NCBI GenBank assembly: GCA_944472135.2 | Contig: OX235266.1 | Location: forward strand, 14,859,925-14,923,924 | Direction of reading: 5' to 3' | Source: Trichobilharzia regenti | Lineage: Eukaryota > Platyhelminthes > Trematoda > Strigeidida > Schistosomatidae | Length of the DNA: 64,000 nucleotides | Shown: positions 11,226 to 26,200 of the stretch, one piece after another | Layout: every line of letters begins with the position of its first letter | Position numbering within the stretch: position 1 is the stretch's first letter | Notes under the pieces: generated by a model | The model's input: only the letters and a program-made list of their open reading frames with translations | The model's database searches: none | What the model was told of the DNA's origin: nothing | Made by a program: the position numbers and the translations under genes

Positions 11226-14200
11226 GTAACGAAATTATTTTAAAAAAAAAACAACAACAACACATTTTGTATTTCTTTTTCGGAAGACATTTTCTATACA
11301 CATTACCACCATGTGAAAATATCTTGACTTTGTAATATGCATGTTAAATACTACTGACTCGTTTTTAATTAATTAAAGTTGGTAATCTATGTATATATAT
11401 AAAATGTTAGATTTTAAAATGTGCCCTAATCTATAGCTTGGATATTTATAGTCTGAAAAACGTCTTCACATAAATAAAGGTTACAAGTCAGTCGAACAGA
11501 TGACAGACAGTGTCAACAGACTTCATGCAATTCTTTCCAGTAATAAAGGTGAACAAAGCAAGAACAGCAATTTTACCGGGATGATAATATGAGCTCATCT
11601 CAACTGGCTACAACCTGAACGATAAAAAAACAATATGAATTACATTGAAGATTTGAACATACTTTTCCACGATCACAAGGAGTAATTGATAGTAAAGTAA
11701 AAGTAACATTAGTCTGGAATGATTTAACTAATTAAGAGTTGAAAATATTTATTTCCCGATACGAATTTAAAACAAGCAATAAAGGTTAATAAAGCAGTAT
11801 GATTTAATAAATTCATCAAATTTCGGTAGAACTCGTCAGCTGAATACTCTACGTACACGGATATATATATATATATATACTTTTGAAATTACATTGGGAG
11901 ATATAAGACTGATAAGCACAAATAACCTACATTGAATTAGTCATGCAGAAAGACAGGTGAGAATGTTTTCCAGGTCATGTTCAAAGAGATTAGGGGAAAG
12001 AGAGTATGAGAGATCAAAATTAAGATAAATTGCATTACGCCTCAATTACATCACTTAGATAAACAATCAGTCATTAGGGAATATAACGAGAATTGCAAAC
12101 AGACTAATATCAATAGTAATAGTTATAATAATAACAGTGTTGTTATTAGTTATAGTAATAATAGTGTTGAAGTGAGTTAAGATAATCTTGCTGATGAAAC
12201 ATAGTTTTAAATGAATCAAGAATAATAATAATGATAACAATAATAATAAGAAGAGGTAGAATAATAGTAATAACAAGTAGAGAATAATAAGTAAAACGTA
12301 TTACCATGGTAGATTCAGAGTCACGACCATCTCCTTTTGTACACAGAGACCTGGTTTATAAATTCGAATCGCACAAGCCTCTGTAATTGCAAGCATCTTC
12401 TTGTTTCTTTGTCTTTGCCTGTCTTTCTCCATGACTAATTCAATGTAGTTTGTTTACTTATCAGTCTTATATCTCCCAATGTAATTTCAAAAGTATATAT
12501 ATCCGTGTATGTAGAGTATTCAGCTGACGAGTTCTACCGAAATTTGATGAATTCATTAAATCATACTGCTTTATTAACCTTTATTGCTTGTTTTAATTAA
12601 GAGTTACAAACACTGACTATTTATAGAATAATCAGACGATAACTGCTACCTTGTCGTGGTGGTCGGGCTTGAATACCGCAATGACCCAACAAGCTGAACT
12701 GACTGGGACTCTGTCTCTACAGGTCCTACCATGTCAGGAAGGTTTTCTGGATAGCGGTTAAACTAAAAGCAGTTACCATGGGGTACATGGGCTCCAGTTT
12801 CCAATCGGATCAAATGGCGTATGAACCCATTTGGGTCACCGGCAACCATGGGAATGCAGCTCCTGACGCTGCTCCGCTGCCTTGCGGATTAGACTCCAAG
12901 TCAAAGGCTCGGGGGTGGTCCCTTAATAAAACCACCTGCTTCGGTCTGGGCGCCCGGGCAGTATCTCAGCCCGCACACAATGAATGAATTAAAGCAACGA
13001 ACTCCCATTGAAACTCAACGCGCGCTAGTAAAAATGATTCCAAGCAATATTGATCCCTCAAAGAACTTATTTCCTTCCTACCCTACTTTTATTTTTATAC
13101 ATAGTTTCCTGTATTGTACCTTTTCTAACCTTGGCTTCTTAACCTTCGACAGCCTTTCGCCTTTGTCGAGATTCCCAGCCTATCCGTGTCGTTTCGAGAT
13201 GTTAGTGAGTAGTCCTCAAAATGGTTGTTCCCAATGTGACATCTAACACGGATATCCTGAAACCGCGTGCTGCGTTCAAGCTGGCTACCTACAATGTTCG
13301 GACGCTGATGCAAATCGGACAACAGGCAGGGTTGGCAAGAACTTTGGAAAGCCTCGCTATCGATGTCTGCTGCATTTCGGAGACCCGCATTCAAGATCCC
13401 AGTGAAGTGCTTCGACTATCCTCTCCATCTGGAAGTTCTAGTAGTATGTACCACCTGCGCTTATCCGGGGACCCTGTGGCGTCGGCATCCGGCGTAGCTG
13501 GTGTCGGTGTCGCACTGAGCGCTAGAGCCGAAGCTGCACTGCTCGACTGGATTCCCATTAACAGTCGTTTATGTGCTGTGAGGCTGGAAGGTTATACGAA
13601 AGTAAAGAGTAGTAGGCCAGATAGGCGGTGTCTATTTGTTGTCTCTGCCTATGCACCGACGGATTGCAGCCCGGATGCAATGAAGGATGAGTTTTACTAC
13701 CAACTGAGCGATCTCTTGAAACAGGCGGGTCGGAGGGATATCGTAGTGCTGGCTGGGGACTTGAATGCACAGGTGGGGCGTCTAAGCTCAGAGGAGAATC
13801 GTCTAGGTGGTCAGTGGGGACTACATGGTCGCAGGTCAGATAATGGGGACCGTCTTCTGCAGCTTTGCGCGGATCACAACCTATTTCTAGCTAGCACCAA
13901 CTTCCGGCACAGCCATCGCCGTAGCGCTACCTGGCGTCCTCCCTCTGCGAAGCAAGCTTGGACTCAGATTGATCATATCGCGGTCAGTTTCCGGTGGCGA
14001 GGATGCATACAAGACTGTCGCTCCTTCTGGAGCACATGCCTGGACTCCGATCATGCGTTAGTGTGTGCCAAGTTCGTCTTGCGATTTGGTGGGGTTCGTA
14101 AAAGCCGTCGTCTAAGCGTTGATGTGAGCAAACTAGTAGCACCTGCTACTTCTTTGAAATATCAGAATGAGTTAAAAACAATGCTTGCCAGCAACCCCCC

Positions 14201-17200
14201 AAGTAGTATAGATGAACATTGGCTTCATGTGCAAGGTGCCATGCAAAAGGCGAGTGTAGCCGCTTGCGGCTTGAAAGAATGCTCCGCTAACAACCACTGG
14301 GTTTCTGCGAGTTCCTTGCAACTCATGGATGAACGCCGGTCCATTCCGGCTGGCAGCGAATACAACAATCAGCGAAAGGCGCTCACGCGCAAGATTAGAC
14401 AGTGTTTACGTAAGGACCGCGAAGCCTGGTGGTCAGAACGTGCGTGTGAGATGGAGTCAGCTGCTGCATCTGGCAACAGTCGGAAGCTGTTCCAACTCAT
14501 ACGAGCCACCGGCAGCAAGAAACAAGGTGTCAGCGAGACGGTCTGTGAGGCAGATGGCACTCCAATTACCAGCCTGAAAAGACGCCTGGAACGCTGGGCA
14601 GAGCACTTCGGGAAGCAGTTCAGCTGGCCACCAGCTTCAGTGTCTACTATCATTAGCCCGAGTGCTCCTTGGTCGGTTAGTACCGACCCACCCACCGAAG
14701 CGGAGGTCCGTAAGGAACTCCAAGTTCTGAAACGCCATAAGGCGCCCGGCCCAGACAAATTACCCCCGGCTCTTTTTAAAGATGGTGGCGAGACTCTCAC
14801 AATGGCTCTAACTGGGTTGTTCAGGAAGGTGTGGGAGACAGAGAGTGTACCATCAATGTGGAACGAAGCCATTATCGTCCCCATCTTTAAAAAGGGTCGA
14901 CGTAATTCGTGTGACAATCATAGGGGTATCAGTCTGTTACCAGTCGCGTCTAAAATATTGGCTGCTGTCTTGCTTCGCAGACTGTGCAAAATACGTGAAG
15001 GATTGATTCGCGAAGAGCAGGCTGGGTTTCGTTCAGGTCGTGGATGCATTGATCATGTGTTCACCCTTCGTCAGTTGTTGGAACACCGCCACACGTATTG
15101 CAGGCCAACGATCGTTGTGTTTCTTGATATTAGGGCTGCCTTCGATTCGTTGGACAGAACTGTGCTCTGGAACTGTCTGTTAGAGAGAGGTGTACCTGAG
15201 AAATTTGTTAACATCCTGAAAGCCCTATACAGAAACACCTCAGGTAGAGTGAGGGCATACAACCAACTATCACCACTGTTCCCAACCAACAGTGGGGTTA
15301 GACAGGGTTGCCCAATCTCTCCATTTCTCTTTAACTTTGCCATCGATGACATTCTGGAGTCAGCTCTGAAGGATGTGCGTGAAGGTGGTGTAGATCTGCT
15401 ACCTGGAGATAGACTTTTCGACCTCGAGTATGCAGACGATATCGTCTTACTGTGCGATAGCATGCAGGCTGCCCAAATCGCACTTAATCAGTTGGCGATC
15501 AGTGTCTGTAAGTATGGTATGTGCTTTGCGCCGTCTAAGTGCAAAGTACTGTTACAAGATTGGCAGGAGCCTGTACCTGCACTCACTCTTGCGGGTGAAC
15601 CGCTTGAAGTTGTTGATAAGTTTGTGTACCTGGGTAGTTGTGTGAGTGCTGGCGGAGGGGTGACGGATGAGATTTCCAACCGTATAATGAAGGCTAGGGT
15701 GGCATACATCAACTTGAGCCACCTATGGCGCCGTCGCGACGTTAGCCTGGCTGTCAAAGGTCGGGTATACAATGCTTCGGTGCGGGCTGCGCTGCTCTAC
15801 GCCTGTGAAACCTGGCCTCTCCGAGCTGAGGATGTGCGGCGACTCTGCGTGTTCGATCACCGCTGTCTCCGCAGGATTGCTTGCGTTCGATGGCATCATC
15901 GCGTGAGTAATTCTGAGGTTCGGCGGCGTGTGTTTGAACAAAGTGGAGATCACCATTCATTGAATGTCGTCATCTGGAAACACCGGCTCCGGTGGCTTGG
16001 ACATGTGCTGCGAATGTCACCCCAGAGGCTTCCGTACAGGTCTCTGTTCGCTAGCCCTGGGACGGGATGGAAAAGGCGGAGAGGTGGTCAGTCCATGACG
16101 TGGCGTCGTGGGATGAAGGATTTTTGTGCTAGATTAGCATCGGTTGGTGTGTCACGACTCCCTGGTTGGGGTCCGAGAGATAGCTCAAATCGATGGCTCG
16201 AAACGTTATCGGATATGGCCAAGAATCGTAATCAGTGGCGAATGTGTTGCGATTTCCTTCTTTCTTCCCTTCCCGATGATAGCTAACGAACACTGTTTGA
16301 ACTTGTTAAGCATGACTGTTTTCCTTCCAGATGAAGTTCTTTATCCGTTCTCTACTTATATATATATTTTCTCTCTTCCTTTTTTTGATCTATGTTGTTT
16401 TATTATTATTGTGTGGCGCATCTTTCTTGGTGCCATATTGTACCAAGTTTTTTATGCGTTTAAATAAATAAATAAAATCAGACGATTAGGCTTAGAAACA
16501 AGGTTTAGCTAGAAAGAGCATAACAAAAAAGCAGATTACGTAACTGAAGAAAATGTTCTGTCTAATAGCCAATACCGATAGAAAAAAGAGAAAAGAACAA
16601 GGTAGGGTTAGTCGTGTTAAGATGAGAGAGTAGGGTTTTATAAACAAGAAAAAGGGTGACTCATAAAAGTTGTATATTTTTTTTATCACCAGTTCAGTGC
16701 AAGATTCACCACTGTCTCTTTCTGCCTACGTAGATTTAGTTTAAGTCGTTTGATGGCGATTACTTCAGCAAAGCGTAGCAAGCTAGGTTTCTTTTGCTTG
16801 TTGATTATTTTGAACGACTTCAGGTTATTCAGAATATGACCAGTGTCCAATAGATGACGCGCAATCGCAGTGTTTAATGCTTGTGGACCTTTCAGTCTCA
16901 GGCTCTTTGTATGTGTTCACAAATGGGGGACAATAACCCTTCTCTCTGTTCTTCCAATGTATGTGCTTTGGTACGTACATGTAGATTGGTAGACACAGTT
17001 GAAGGGAGGTAACATGAGGTGGGCATTTGTCCACATTTGATTGTCTCAAACAATTAGTTGTTTGATAAACACATACAAGCTTGGCGGTTGGATATATTCA
17101 TTTCAGGGCAGCGTTCAGTCTGCATCTTATTCTGCTAGCAGTATCATCACCTTTGAATGCAAGCTGCAGAAAGATAGGCTTTTTTCCTACTGTGCTGCTT

Positions 17201-20200
17201 TTTACTTTTTCAACATGACGTCGTGTCCTATACTTGTCGATGAACTTTTGTGGGTAACCGTTGTCGTATAGGCATTTCTCCACAATGGATAGCTCTTCCT
17301 CAGTCTTTTCTTGCTTTTTTTTATTTGTGATTACAGCTTGATTCTACACTGCATTTTTGGTACAAATATGGAATTTTCAGCATGGATATCGGTGGCCCAA
17401 ATTTTGCAGGCCGACCATAGATATCAGGTGTGAGTCGGCAGGGGATTGAACCTCGGACCATGTGCATGGTCGGCGAGAGTCCTAACCACTGTGCCACCGA
17501 CGCACAGAGAGTGTGTGTATTTGAAGGAAAATTTGTCAGATACACCTTTAAGTGATTTTATAATCGTAGCTCAGTAATCTAATAAGCCGCCTGCTCCACC
17601 TATCGTAACATATATATTAAACTGTCAGAAAGGCTAGTATAACTCCCAATTCCTCTACAAGGCAACTGGTTTGTATTATAAGAATGAAACTTGGGCACTG
17701 TGGTGTGGTAGAGTATAACTCCATTATGGATAAGATTTTATTTTGATAAAGTTATACACAGTGGTGTTGTACAGTAATATTCACTGATGACCACGTTTCG
17801 AGCACAATTTATTACTGCTCATAATAATATCAACGCACTACTCACACAACTTTTTTGCTTTATATATATACATGAGTAGAAACTGATGATAAGGCATTTG
17901 AATAGAATCAATGTAGGATAATGTACATTCGGAAATAATATTAGTGTTATCAATAAAATACAGTAAGATGAGAAATAAGATGGTTTTTTAGTAAAATAAA
18001 TAAGTAGCTTGTTAGAATGTTATAATGTGAATTGAATACATTTTAACATTATCTATTATTCTCCTCTGATTTGGCTGATTGGTGATAATAACATCTTCCA
18101 TATCTCTGGTATTTGCGTTGAGTCACTTCTGTTGCACGTGTTGCTTGTAGATTCGATGAACAAGGATTAAGTAATCAACCTCTCTCTCCACTTACTTAGA
18201 TTACTTTTTAGAATCTTAACCCTCTCCCACTCTAGTGTGTAGTTGTGTGTTAATGCACGCATGCAGTGCAATTGCTGAGCCTTTTTTCTAAATTACTTAA
18301 CTTCTCGGGCAGGCTCAACCATTCTTACCTTAGCCACTAAATTCTTATGTTCTGATAATCTCACTAATCCTGATATGCTAGTTTCACCTATGCAATTGAG
18401 CTCACAGTTGTCCCAACGTATTTTGTAAATTATATTATTTTGTTTAATTGGATCCACCGGGTCCTTTGGCCTACAGAGCTTGTCCTCATTGAGTGAGTTT
18501 GTAGGTTTGAATGCCACTCTAATTCCTGGTTTATTTCGAATCCTACATCGGATTTCAGATATTACTTTCTCATATGGTAGAACTTTAGATACCATCTATT
18601 CTCTCTTATTTATGTTATCATTATTAGTTCTACAATTATTTTTATTTTGCTTTCGGCCTGTTTTGATCTTCCTAATGAGTTTTATAGGATAGCTATTTGA
18701 CACCAACGCCTCTCCCTCTATCTATTTCATTTCATCACTTCGGTTTTTTGTTGTACTACTTAGTGCTATTGCTCGGTTTATTAGACACTTAACTAAGCCT
18801 GCCTTAATAGTTAACGGATGAGATGAATTAAAGCCTAAGTATCTATTAGAACGAGTTAGTTTTCTGTACACACTAGTGTATAGTTTACCCTCTTCTATTC
18901 GTTTTATTTTGCAATCTAACACGCTGGCTAATTCTCCTTGTTCATTTTCCGCTTCACATGTGAATTTTATTCCCTCCACTAGTGAGTTTATTTGTGTCAA
19001 GAAGTTAGAGATATGTTCTGTTTTCAACACTGTGAAAGTGTCATCCACATATCTCCACCATATTTTTGGATTAGCATTAAATGTATTTAGAGCAATACTT
19101 TCCCAGCTGTTTATAAAGATGTCTGCTCCAATTATTATTATTTTTATTATATCGTTTAATTCCTAGAGGAACATAGGGTTTCAGCTGCGCGTCTCCATTG
19201 TCTTCGGTTTTCTGCCAACTTCTTCACCCCTCTCCAAGTCTGCCCACATGCTTTCATCTCCTCTTCACATGACCTCCTTCAAGTCACCCTCACGCTTACG
19301 ACCAACTCGCCGCTTGCCTTTCGGGTTCCACTTGAGGACTTGTCTAGTGATGTCTGCTCCAATAGGGGGTTTTTGTGATCCAACCCATTGCTACACCTTC
19401 TGGTTGTCCATATGTTTTGACCTGGGATTTAAGACTATATATATATATATATATATATGATTATGAGCAGTAATAAATTGTGCCCGAAACGTGGACATCA
19501 GTAAATATTACTGTACAACACCACTGTGTGATTTTATCAGAATAAAATCTTATCTGTAGTGGAGTTATACTCTACCACCACAGTGCCCAAGTTTTATCTT
19601 TATTTTTTTCCTTCACGTTTTCCCAGTGAAACGTAGGGCTTCAAGCTATTGACTTGAAGTTTCTGTAGCAGTGGTGTTTATTTTACAGAATGGGGTTGCT
19701 AGCCGCCTCATGCCTAACCTTTCCTCTTTACCAGCATTATTTTTGGCTTAGCGAGGTAAAGGAGTGCGTCGGCCGGGCGGCAATCGAATGCCGGACAACG
19801 TGAGTGGTCGGTAGGCGTCCTAGCCGCCATGCTACCGACGCACTTTTATCCTCATAATACATATTAATTGCCCTATAGAAGAATTGTGAGTCATATTAGC
19901 TTTCTGACAGTTTAATATATATGTTACGATAGGTGGAGCAGGCCGCTCAGATTACTGAACTACGTCTCTGTCTGTTTGTTTTCGACATAGAACTTTGCAC
20001 ATATGTGCATCAGTTCATGTCACCACACTCCATGTAGCACACAAAGCAACAGAAGAAAGTAGAAGAAATGCATAACAGAGACGGTAAATAGAGGTGTGAG
20101 ACAAAGGAATAGTAATATCGAAGAACAATATAGTTTCATTGGAAATCATAAGTCACAAGGAGTGGATGCATCAGCAGTGTCATTGAGAACGATTTCGAGC

Positions 20201-23200
20201 CATGTCACCAATAGCTTCCAACCATTGGATTTTACCGTCCTGAGGACCTCGACCAGTCAGGAAGCCTACACCTCCCTACGTGGCTTATTCTAACTGTTGT
20301 GGATTTCGTCGACTGGTGCCATGTTTTGGTTTGACCGCTCCTAGCTCTTTTCCAGCCTGACCCATCCTATATCAGCTAACATTGCCCGTTAGTCGAGGAA
20401 GGCGATGACTAGGCATCCGTAACACATGTCCTAACCATCTCAGTTGATGTAGCTTCACAGCCTTGTCGATTGATTTCCTCTCCTTACCTAGCACTCAACA
20501 CCTAACCTCAGTATTGCTCACTTACTTTACTTTACTTTACTTCGGCTATCTCCTACGGGAGGATGAGCCGGCTTCATGAACGTCTCGAATCATCGCTGCC
20601 CAGGCGCGGCAATTTGTAAGAGAGTTCATGAAGTTTCATGGGAATTTGGTACGAGTGATGTCCCCAGCATCGCTCGGCCTTTTGTTTGAGAGTGCAGCTC
20701 TAGCCTTTACACAGCCAAGTGTGACCTACAAGGCAGTAGGAGTGGAGTAAGGAGTCCACTATCCATTGGCAGCCGGTGATCGGAGTTCGGTTCATACGCC
20801 TTTTTGAATGGGGCCAGACATCCAGGACATCCAACAAGCCCTTTGTCCATACGTCTGCCGGTGAGCTCCAGTGAGCTTCATACGCCAGTCGTTGGAGGTT
20901 TGGAATCAGGGTTTAGCCATCTCCCCTAGACCGTCATCCAATGGACAGTCAACCCGGTGGAGAGCGCCGGGCATCCGCTTTCGCCCTCTCACTTTGGTGA
21001 GAAACACCTCCGCCACGTGAAGGCAGTGAGTAGGACTTCCTCAGGAGAGGCTATGTAAGACGCCCGGTCATATGGGAGCATTTCAAGAGGTGTGCGGAGG
21101 GGTGGCCAACCCGCAGCGCAAGGCACCCACCCCCGACCATCCTGAGGCTCACCTTATTATACCACTTCACACGGGACTTCACACGACTCTAAAATCACTT
21201 AGAAATAATAATTAATTTAGAAAAGAACTCAACAATTGTACTGCATGCATTAACACACCCACACAATAGGTATATATATGTATGGTATAGGTAATACGAG
21301 AATTAATATAGGTTGGTGGAGAGAGAGAGACAAAGATCGATTACTGATTCTTTGTTCATCTAGTCTACACTCAGCACGTGCAATAAGAATGACTCATCAC
21401 TCATACCGGAAATATAGAAAAAAAAATACTACCATCGATCAAGTCAAGAGATGCAATATAGTAATGGAATGATATAAACAAAGCTGGAGAGTTGTATGAG
21501 TCATGCTTTGATATTATTATGAATAGCAAATGTAAATTGTGCTCCAAACGTGGTCATCAGTAAACATTACTGCATAACACCACTGTGTGTGACTTTATCA
21601 AAATAAAATTTTATTCATAATGGAGTGGTTTGCTGTATTATATTATGCGGTCAGTTTAATCAATTTTAACGTGACTTTAAATTATTTGGAGGGAGTTATG
21701 ATCATTATGAGAACGTTAGTTTGTTGTAATAATACCTTGTAAAGGATCTAATAGATTGGAAAGTTATAAAAATTACAACTATCAGATGACTACTTCAACT
21801 CAATGATGATATAATGTACTCTGCTGTGCGTCAGTGGCACAGTGGTTAGGACTCTCGCCGACCATGCACATGGTCCGAGGTTCGATCCTCTGCCGACTCA
21901 CACCTGATATCTATAGTCGGTCTGCAAAATTTGGGCCACCGATATCCATGCTGAAAATTCTATACTTCTACCGAAAATACAGTGTGGAATCAAGCTGTAA
22001 ATCAAAAAAAAAATTTAAAAAAATATCAGATTTGATGATTGTCAGCAGAATTCCTTTACATTCCCAGTGGAACATAAGGAGGGCTTCAAGCTAGAGGCTT
22101 TAAGTTTCGGTAGCATTAGTGTTTATTTTCACGAGATGGATGGGGTTGCTAGCCTCATGCTCAACCTACCTTTCTTTACCTGTCTTATTGCTACTGGCTT
22201 AGCGAGGTAAAAGAGTGCGTCGGTCGGGGGTAGGGATCAAACCTCTCACCACATAAGGCGTGGTTGGCGAGCATTCAATGTACTGCTGTGCCGCCGACAC
22301 CTGTAGTGACTATTTATAAGGTTATTTTTATTGAAATTCGACGATATTATTTCCCTCTTTGGAGGATTTCATTATAAGCTGACATCAGTCAGAGAACCAT
22401 TGGAAAATCAGCTGGAAGTACTGGACAGCTGTTGCCATTGTCCTAGTTTGGAACTCTTGATCAGAACGCACCCACAACGCGGGGTTCAGACTCAGGACCT
22501 TCTGGTTACCAGGCGAGCTAGCTCGTAGACCATTGAGCCACTAGGATTCCGATTCAATGGCCAGCCCATGAATTCTAACTTCTAACAATTCATGACGCAG
22601 CACGACCACTTTGAAATGTCTTCTTCGATGGGTTACTGTCTGGTCTTCAACCTGCTGCACCCTACTGGTTACTGCTTCCCATTACAACTCCAGGTAACTG
22701 CCTGATTAGGGCCAGTCGCTAGTGAGTATCAGATGAGTTTTCAAGTATTGGTTCTGTAGGGAATTTTGTTGGATTGGTTGGAGGATTTCATCGTGATAAG
22801 CTGACATCAGTTAGAGAACCATTAGCTATCAGCTCTTGATGAATACAAAAGAATTAGAACTATCGAGATCAAAGTTCAGTAAAGTACCCTTCCTTTTCTT
22901 TTCTTTTTCTCTCTGCAGAAATTCTGATGTCTCTTCAAATTCTAATACTCCAACATCTCGTCTACTTCGGTCTTCTGTTAGAAAATCAAGGAATATTTCA
23001 AATGACAGTCGAGTAGTAGGGATTACAGAAGAACAGCGTTGGGTGAGTGGTGTTATTCAGGTACACTGAAATAGTTGGTAGTTCGTGTTAATTTTTTTTA
23101 AAACGTATAATATACTTTCATTTATAGTGTAACAACAAAAGACAAGGGCCAGGCAACAGATGGTTTTATTACGGAAATCAGCGCGTATTTATATATATTT

Positions 23201-26200
23201 CCTGTACATTATTATAGCTTATTCAAGCAGACAAACGCAGTCTTCTGATTGGTTGTTTTCGGGTCCCTCGGAAAGTGAGGCCATCTATCTGCGAATCTTA
23301 TTTGCCCACGTTAAGTCTGAATCAGCCTTGTTTATATTTTCTCACGGCCAATATTAGTGACCTAGACATTGACGTAAATTAATATCTACCTATTGGCTGG
23401 CAGCCTGTTCTCACTACAATACTATTTACTATCGTTAGATTATTTCTCAGTAACTGTTGGTAGTTTTTTCTGATATGTTACTCGATTTCATTCAACTTTT
23501 CTGAGTTACGAGGTTGAACACACTCCACAGGATTCCAGGGATGCATGTTCTGTCACCTGGACAGTAGGCAGATATCGATAGGCATTTGATTGGGGAAACA
23601 CGATGCTGATCGATTTTTACAATATTTCTGATGCGTGAATTGTTAAATTATTGGTGGCGGTAGCAGTTATCTTCAGTAACACTACTATCGACAATCGACG
23701 GCTATTTCCTACCACATCCCCTTGGGGGTTTATTAATTCACCTGTTCGTGTGGAGCTAGTTTTATTGGCCGCACAAAGCACACACTTTATAAATGCATCT
23801 CTGGACATTATCCGGCATAGTTTTCATCATATAGTTTTATTTATTTTTCTAATTTTATTATAGCTTGATTCTCCACAGTATTTTGGGTGGGTACAAGTAT
23901 TTAGAATTTTCAGTATGTGAGATATGGGTAGCTCTAATTCAGCAGGGCGCGACCATTGATGATATATCAAGTGTACGTTGACCGTGAGTGCGGGGGGGGC
24001 CTTGAAACCCGGACTAACTATGTAGATGGTCGACCAGCGTCCTAACCGCTATGCCACTGATGCGCACTAAATTATCTGCTGTTGACTAAATAGACATTTT
24101 CTGTTTAACACAAAGTGATGTAATTCTGCATTGAGTAGACTTTCTACCATTCAGGATAAAGGAAACATTTTTGTCTAGTGAAAAGATCGATAAATCTTCG
24201 TTTGATTCATGAAATCAACACGTGGGTGATCCGAGTCACTACTTAAAGGAAGTACTATTGAGCTGTACGCTATTAATGTCCAGTTCAAGTTCAACAACAC
24301 AACCTACTATCGATAGTTTCCATATTGTACCAAAGATACATGGATGATACTTTATTCTTATGTGACTGGAATACTGATATGTAGTCACATGATGTGTGTG
24401 TTTGTTTTTGACAGTCTGTTATATTTTGCTATGTGTATATGGATCGATAGATATTTCATTATAACTGACAATATGCTTTTGTCTGTCCGCTAACTAAATA
24501 AACATGTATGACCTTGTTGTCATATGACATTACAACCAATCATGTTAAGACTGTCTATTTATTGGTTTATATGTATTAGCCATTTTCATATATACTTTGC
24601 ATTGTACATTTTATCATTATTGGTCACACACACATACTTGTCCGTACATTTCGTACTTATTCACTCACACTCTTGTGTGACAATTATTTTCCTTGTCTGG
24701 AAAATACAAGTATCATCGTAAACCGGGTGGTCTTCTGATTTCCCTCTTTCCGCGTCAGGACTATTAACTACTCGACGAGTACATAACATAATTGCCGACG
24801 GGGAAGACTCTAATAATTCACTTAGCAGCAGTACATAACAAATACTGACATCGAAATGATAATTAAGGAGTTCAACAGCTGCCATCATTCCATCCAGTTC
24901 ACGTTGGAATCAGAGATAAACTCGTAATTCCATTGCCACAGCCGACAAATGATCGATGAATGTGTGAAGGATAAACTGCCACTTTGAACCACTTCAATGT
25001 ATGTATATAAATTCACATGCGCACACCTTCCAAACGCATCTCCGAACATTGTCCGGCATAGTTAGCAAAAGGAAAATGCAAGACAGCTGCTGGCTCAATT
25101 CTCGAGCTGTTTGTTGGTGAACTCAAACTACGTAGCTCCACCAGAGTCGTCTTTCGAAATTATCTACAAGGTGAGGCCAAATGATACAAAGTGGGCGTCA
25201 GATTTCGGCATTATATGTGTATGGCATAGGCGTTAGCAATTCGTCAATACAACCCTGAACTCTGTATACAGTAAATGTTTGTCCAGTCTCTTATTTTACC
25301 ATGGTCTTAACCTCTTCACTGGTCGTCCCCTGTGAGAAATTTTGTTTTTAATTTTTACTTTTAATTTGGTTTTACTTGAATAATTAATTCACTATTATCA
25401 CTGTCATATGCTCCTTTTGTACATTTTCACACCCTCCTCACACTTGTTGAGTACTACGTAATTTACAACTTTTATTTTTACTTCTAAAGCCACTTCTGAG
25501 TAATTATCTCCTATTATATCTTTCCTACTCAACCTTCCAGATTATTACAGATTGTAATTTTTAATTTGACCTTTGACCTTGAATATTTCTAGAAAAGTAC
25601 CACTACCACGTGCGTCGGTGGCACAATGGTTAGGACTCTCGACGACCATGCAGATGGTCCGGGGTTCGAGCGCACACCAGATATCTATGGTCGGCCTGCG
25701 AAATTTGGGCTACCGATATCCACGCTGAAAATTCCATACTTGTACCAAAAATACAGTGTGGAATCAAGCTGTTACCAATAATAATAATAATAATACCTAT
25801 CTTCTATTTATTACAATTAGTAGCTTGAAAAAAGAGAAGACTTTCAGCGAAGACTCTTTTCGACAGCGAATTCATTCACATAGCTGTACAATCGCATTTA
25901 CATATAATTATTTGTGTGTGTGTGTGTGTACATGAGGTTTGTCAAGTTTAGATAATTGATCAGGTAATACAAGAATGATCTAATATAGAAACAAGGTCAA
26001 CTAGACAGCAACTAAAGTAAGGTTGAGTTAGTTAGTGAGTTAGATAGTGTAATATAATTGACTAAAATGTTTCAACTTAGGTCAGGATATCAACGCAGGT
26101 AATTACAGATAGAGACTAAATAGAGGTGGGGTAGAGAATAATGCTATTTAAATTAGAACTGAAATTGAGCTAATAAGTTGGGTGACGTAACATATATATG

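Larger units (their letters stand above)
17565..19964 (-). mobile_element. PLE enclosed by ~265-bp inverted repeats
   Basis: The left arm (17565-17830) starts CGTAGCTCAGTAATCT, contains CCACCTATCGTAACATATAT and ends in TTATTACTGCTCATAAT. The right arm (19459-19964) is its reverse complement, interrupted by a tRE-B SINE at 19599-19843. Between the arms, on the minus strand, lie PLE RT and GIY-YIG remnants. Inverted terminal repeats are a known arrangement of Penelope elements. The junction in each arm has a GAAACGTGG motif next to ATCAG, reminiscent of minimal hammerheads described in PLE ends. Confidence 0.75.

Noticed and set aside
14369..14917. A 182-codon minus-strand ORF and several shorter ones inside 13221-16286.
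   Set aside because: All overlap the intact LINE ORF, which has full domain support; the antisense frames show no recognisable motif.
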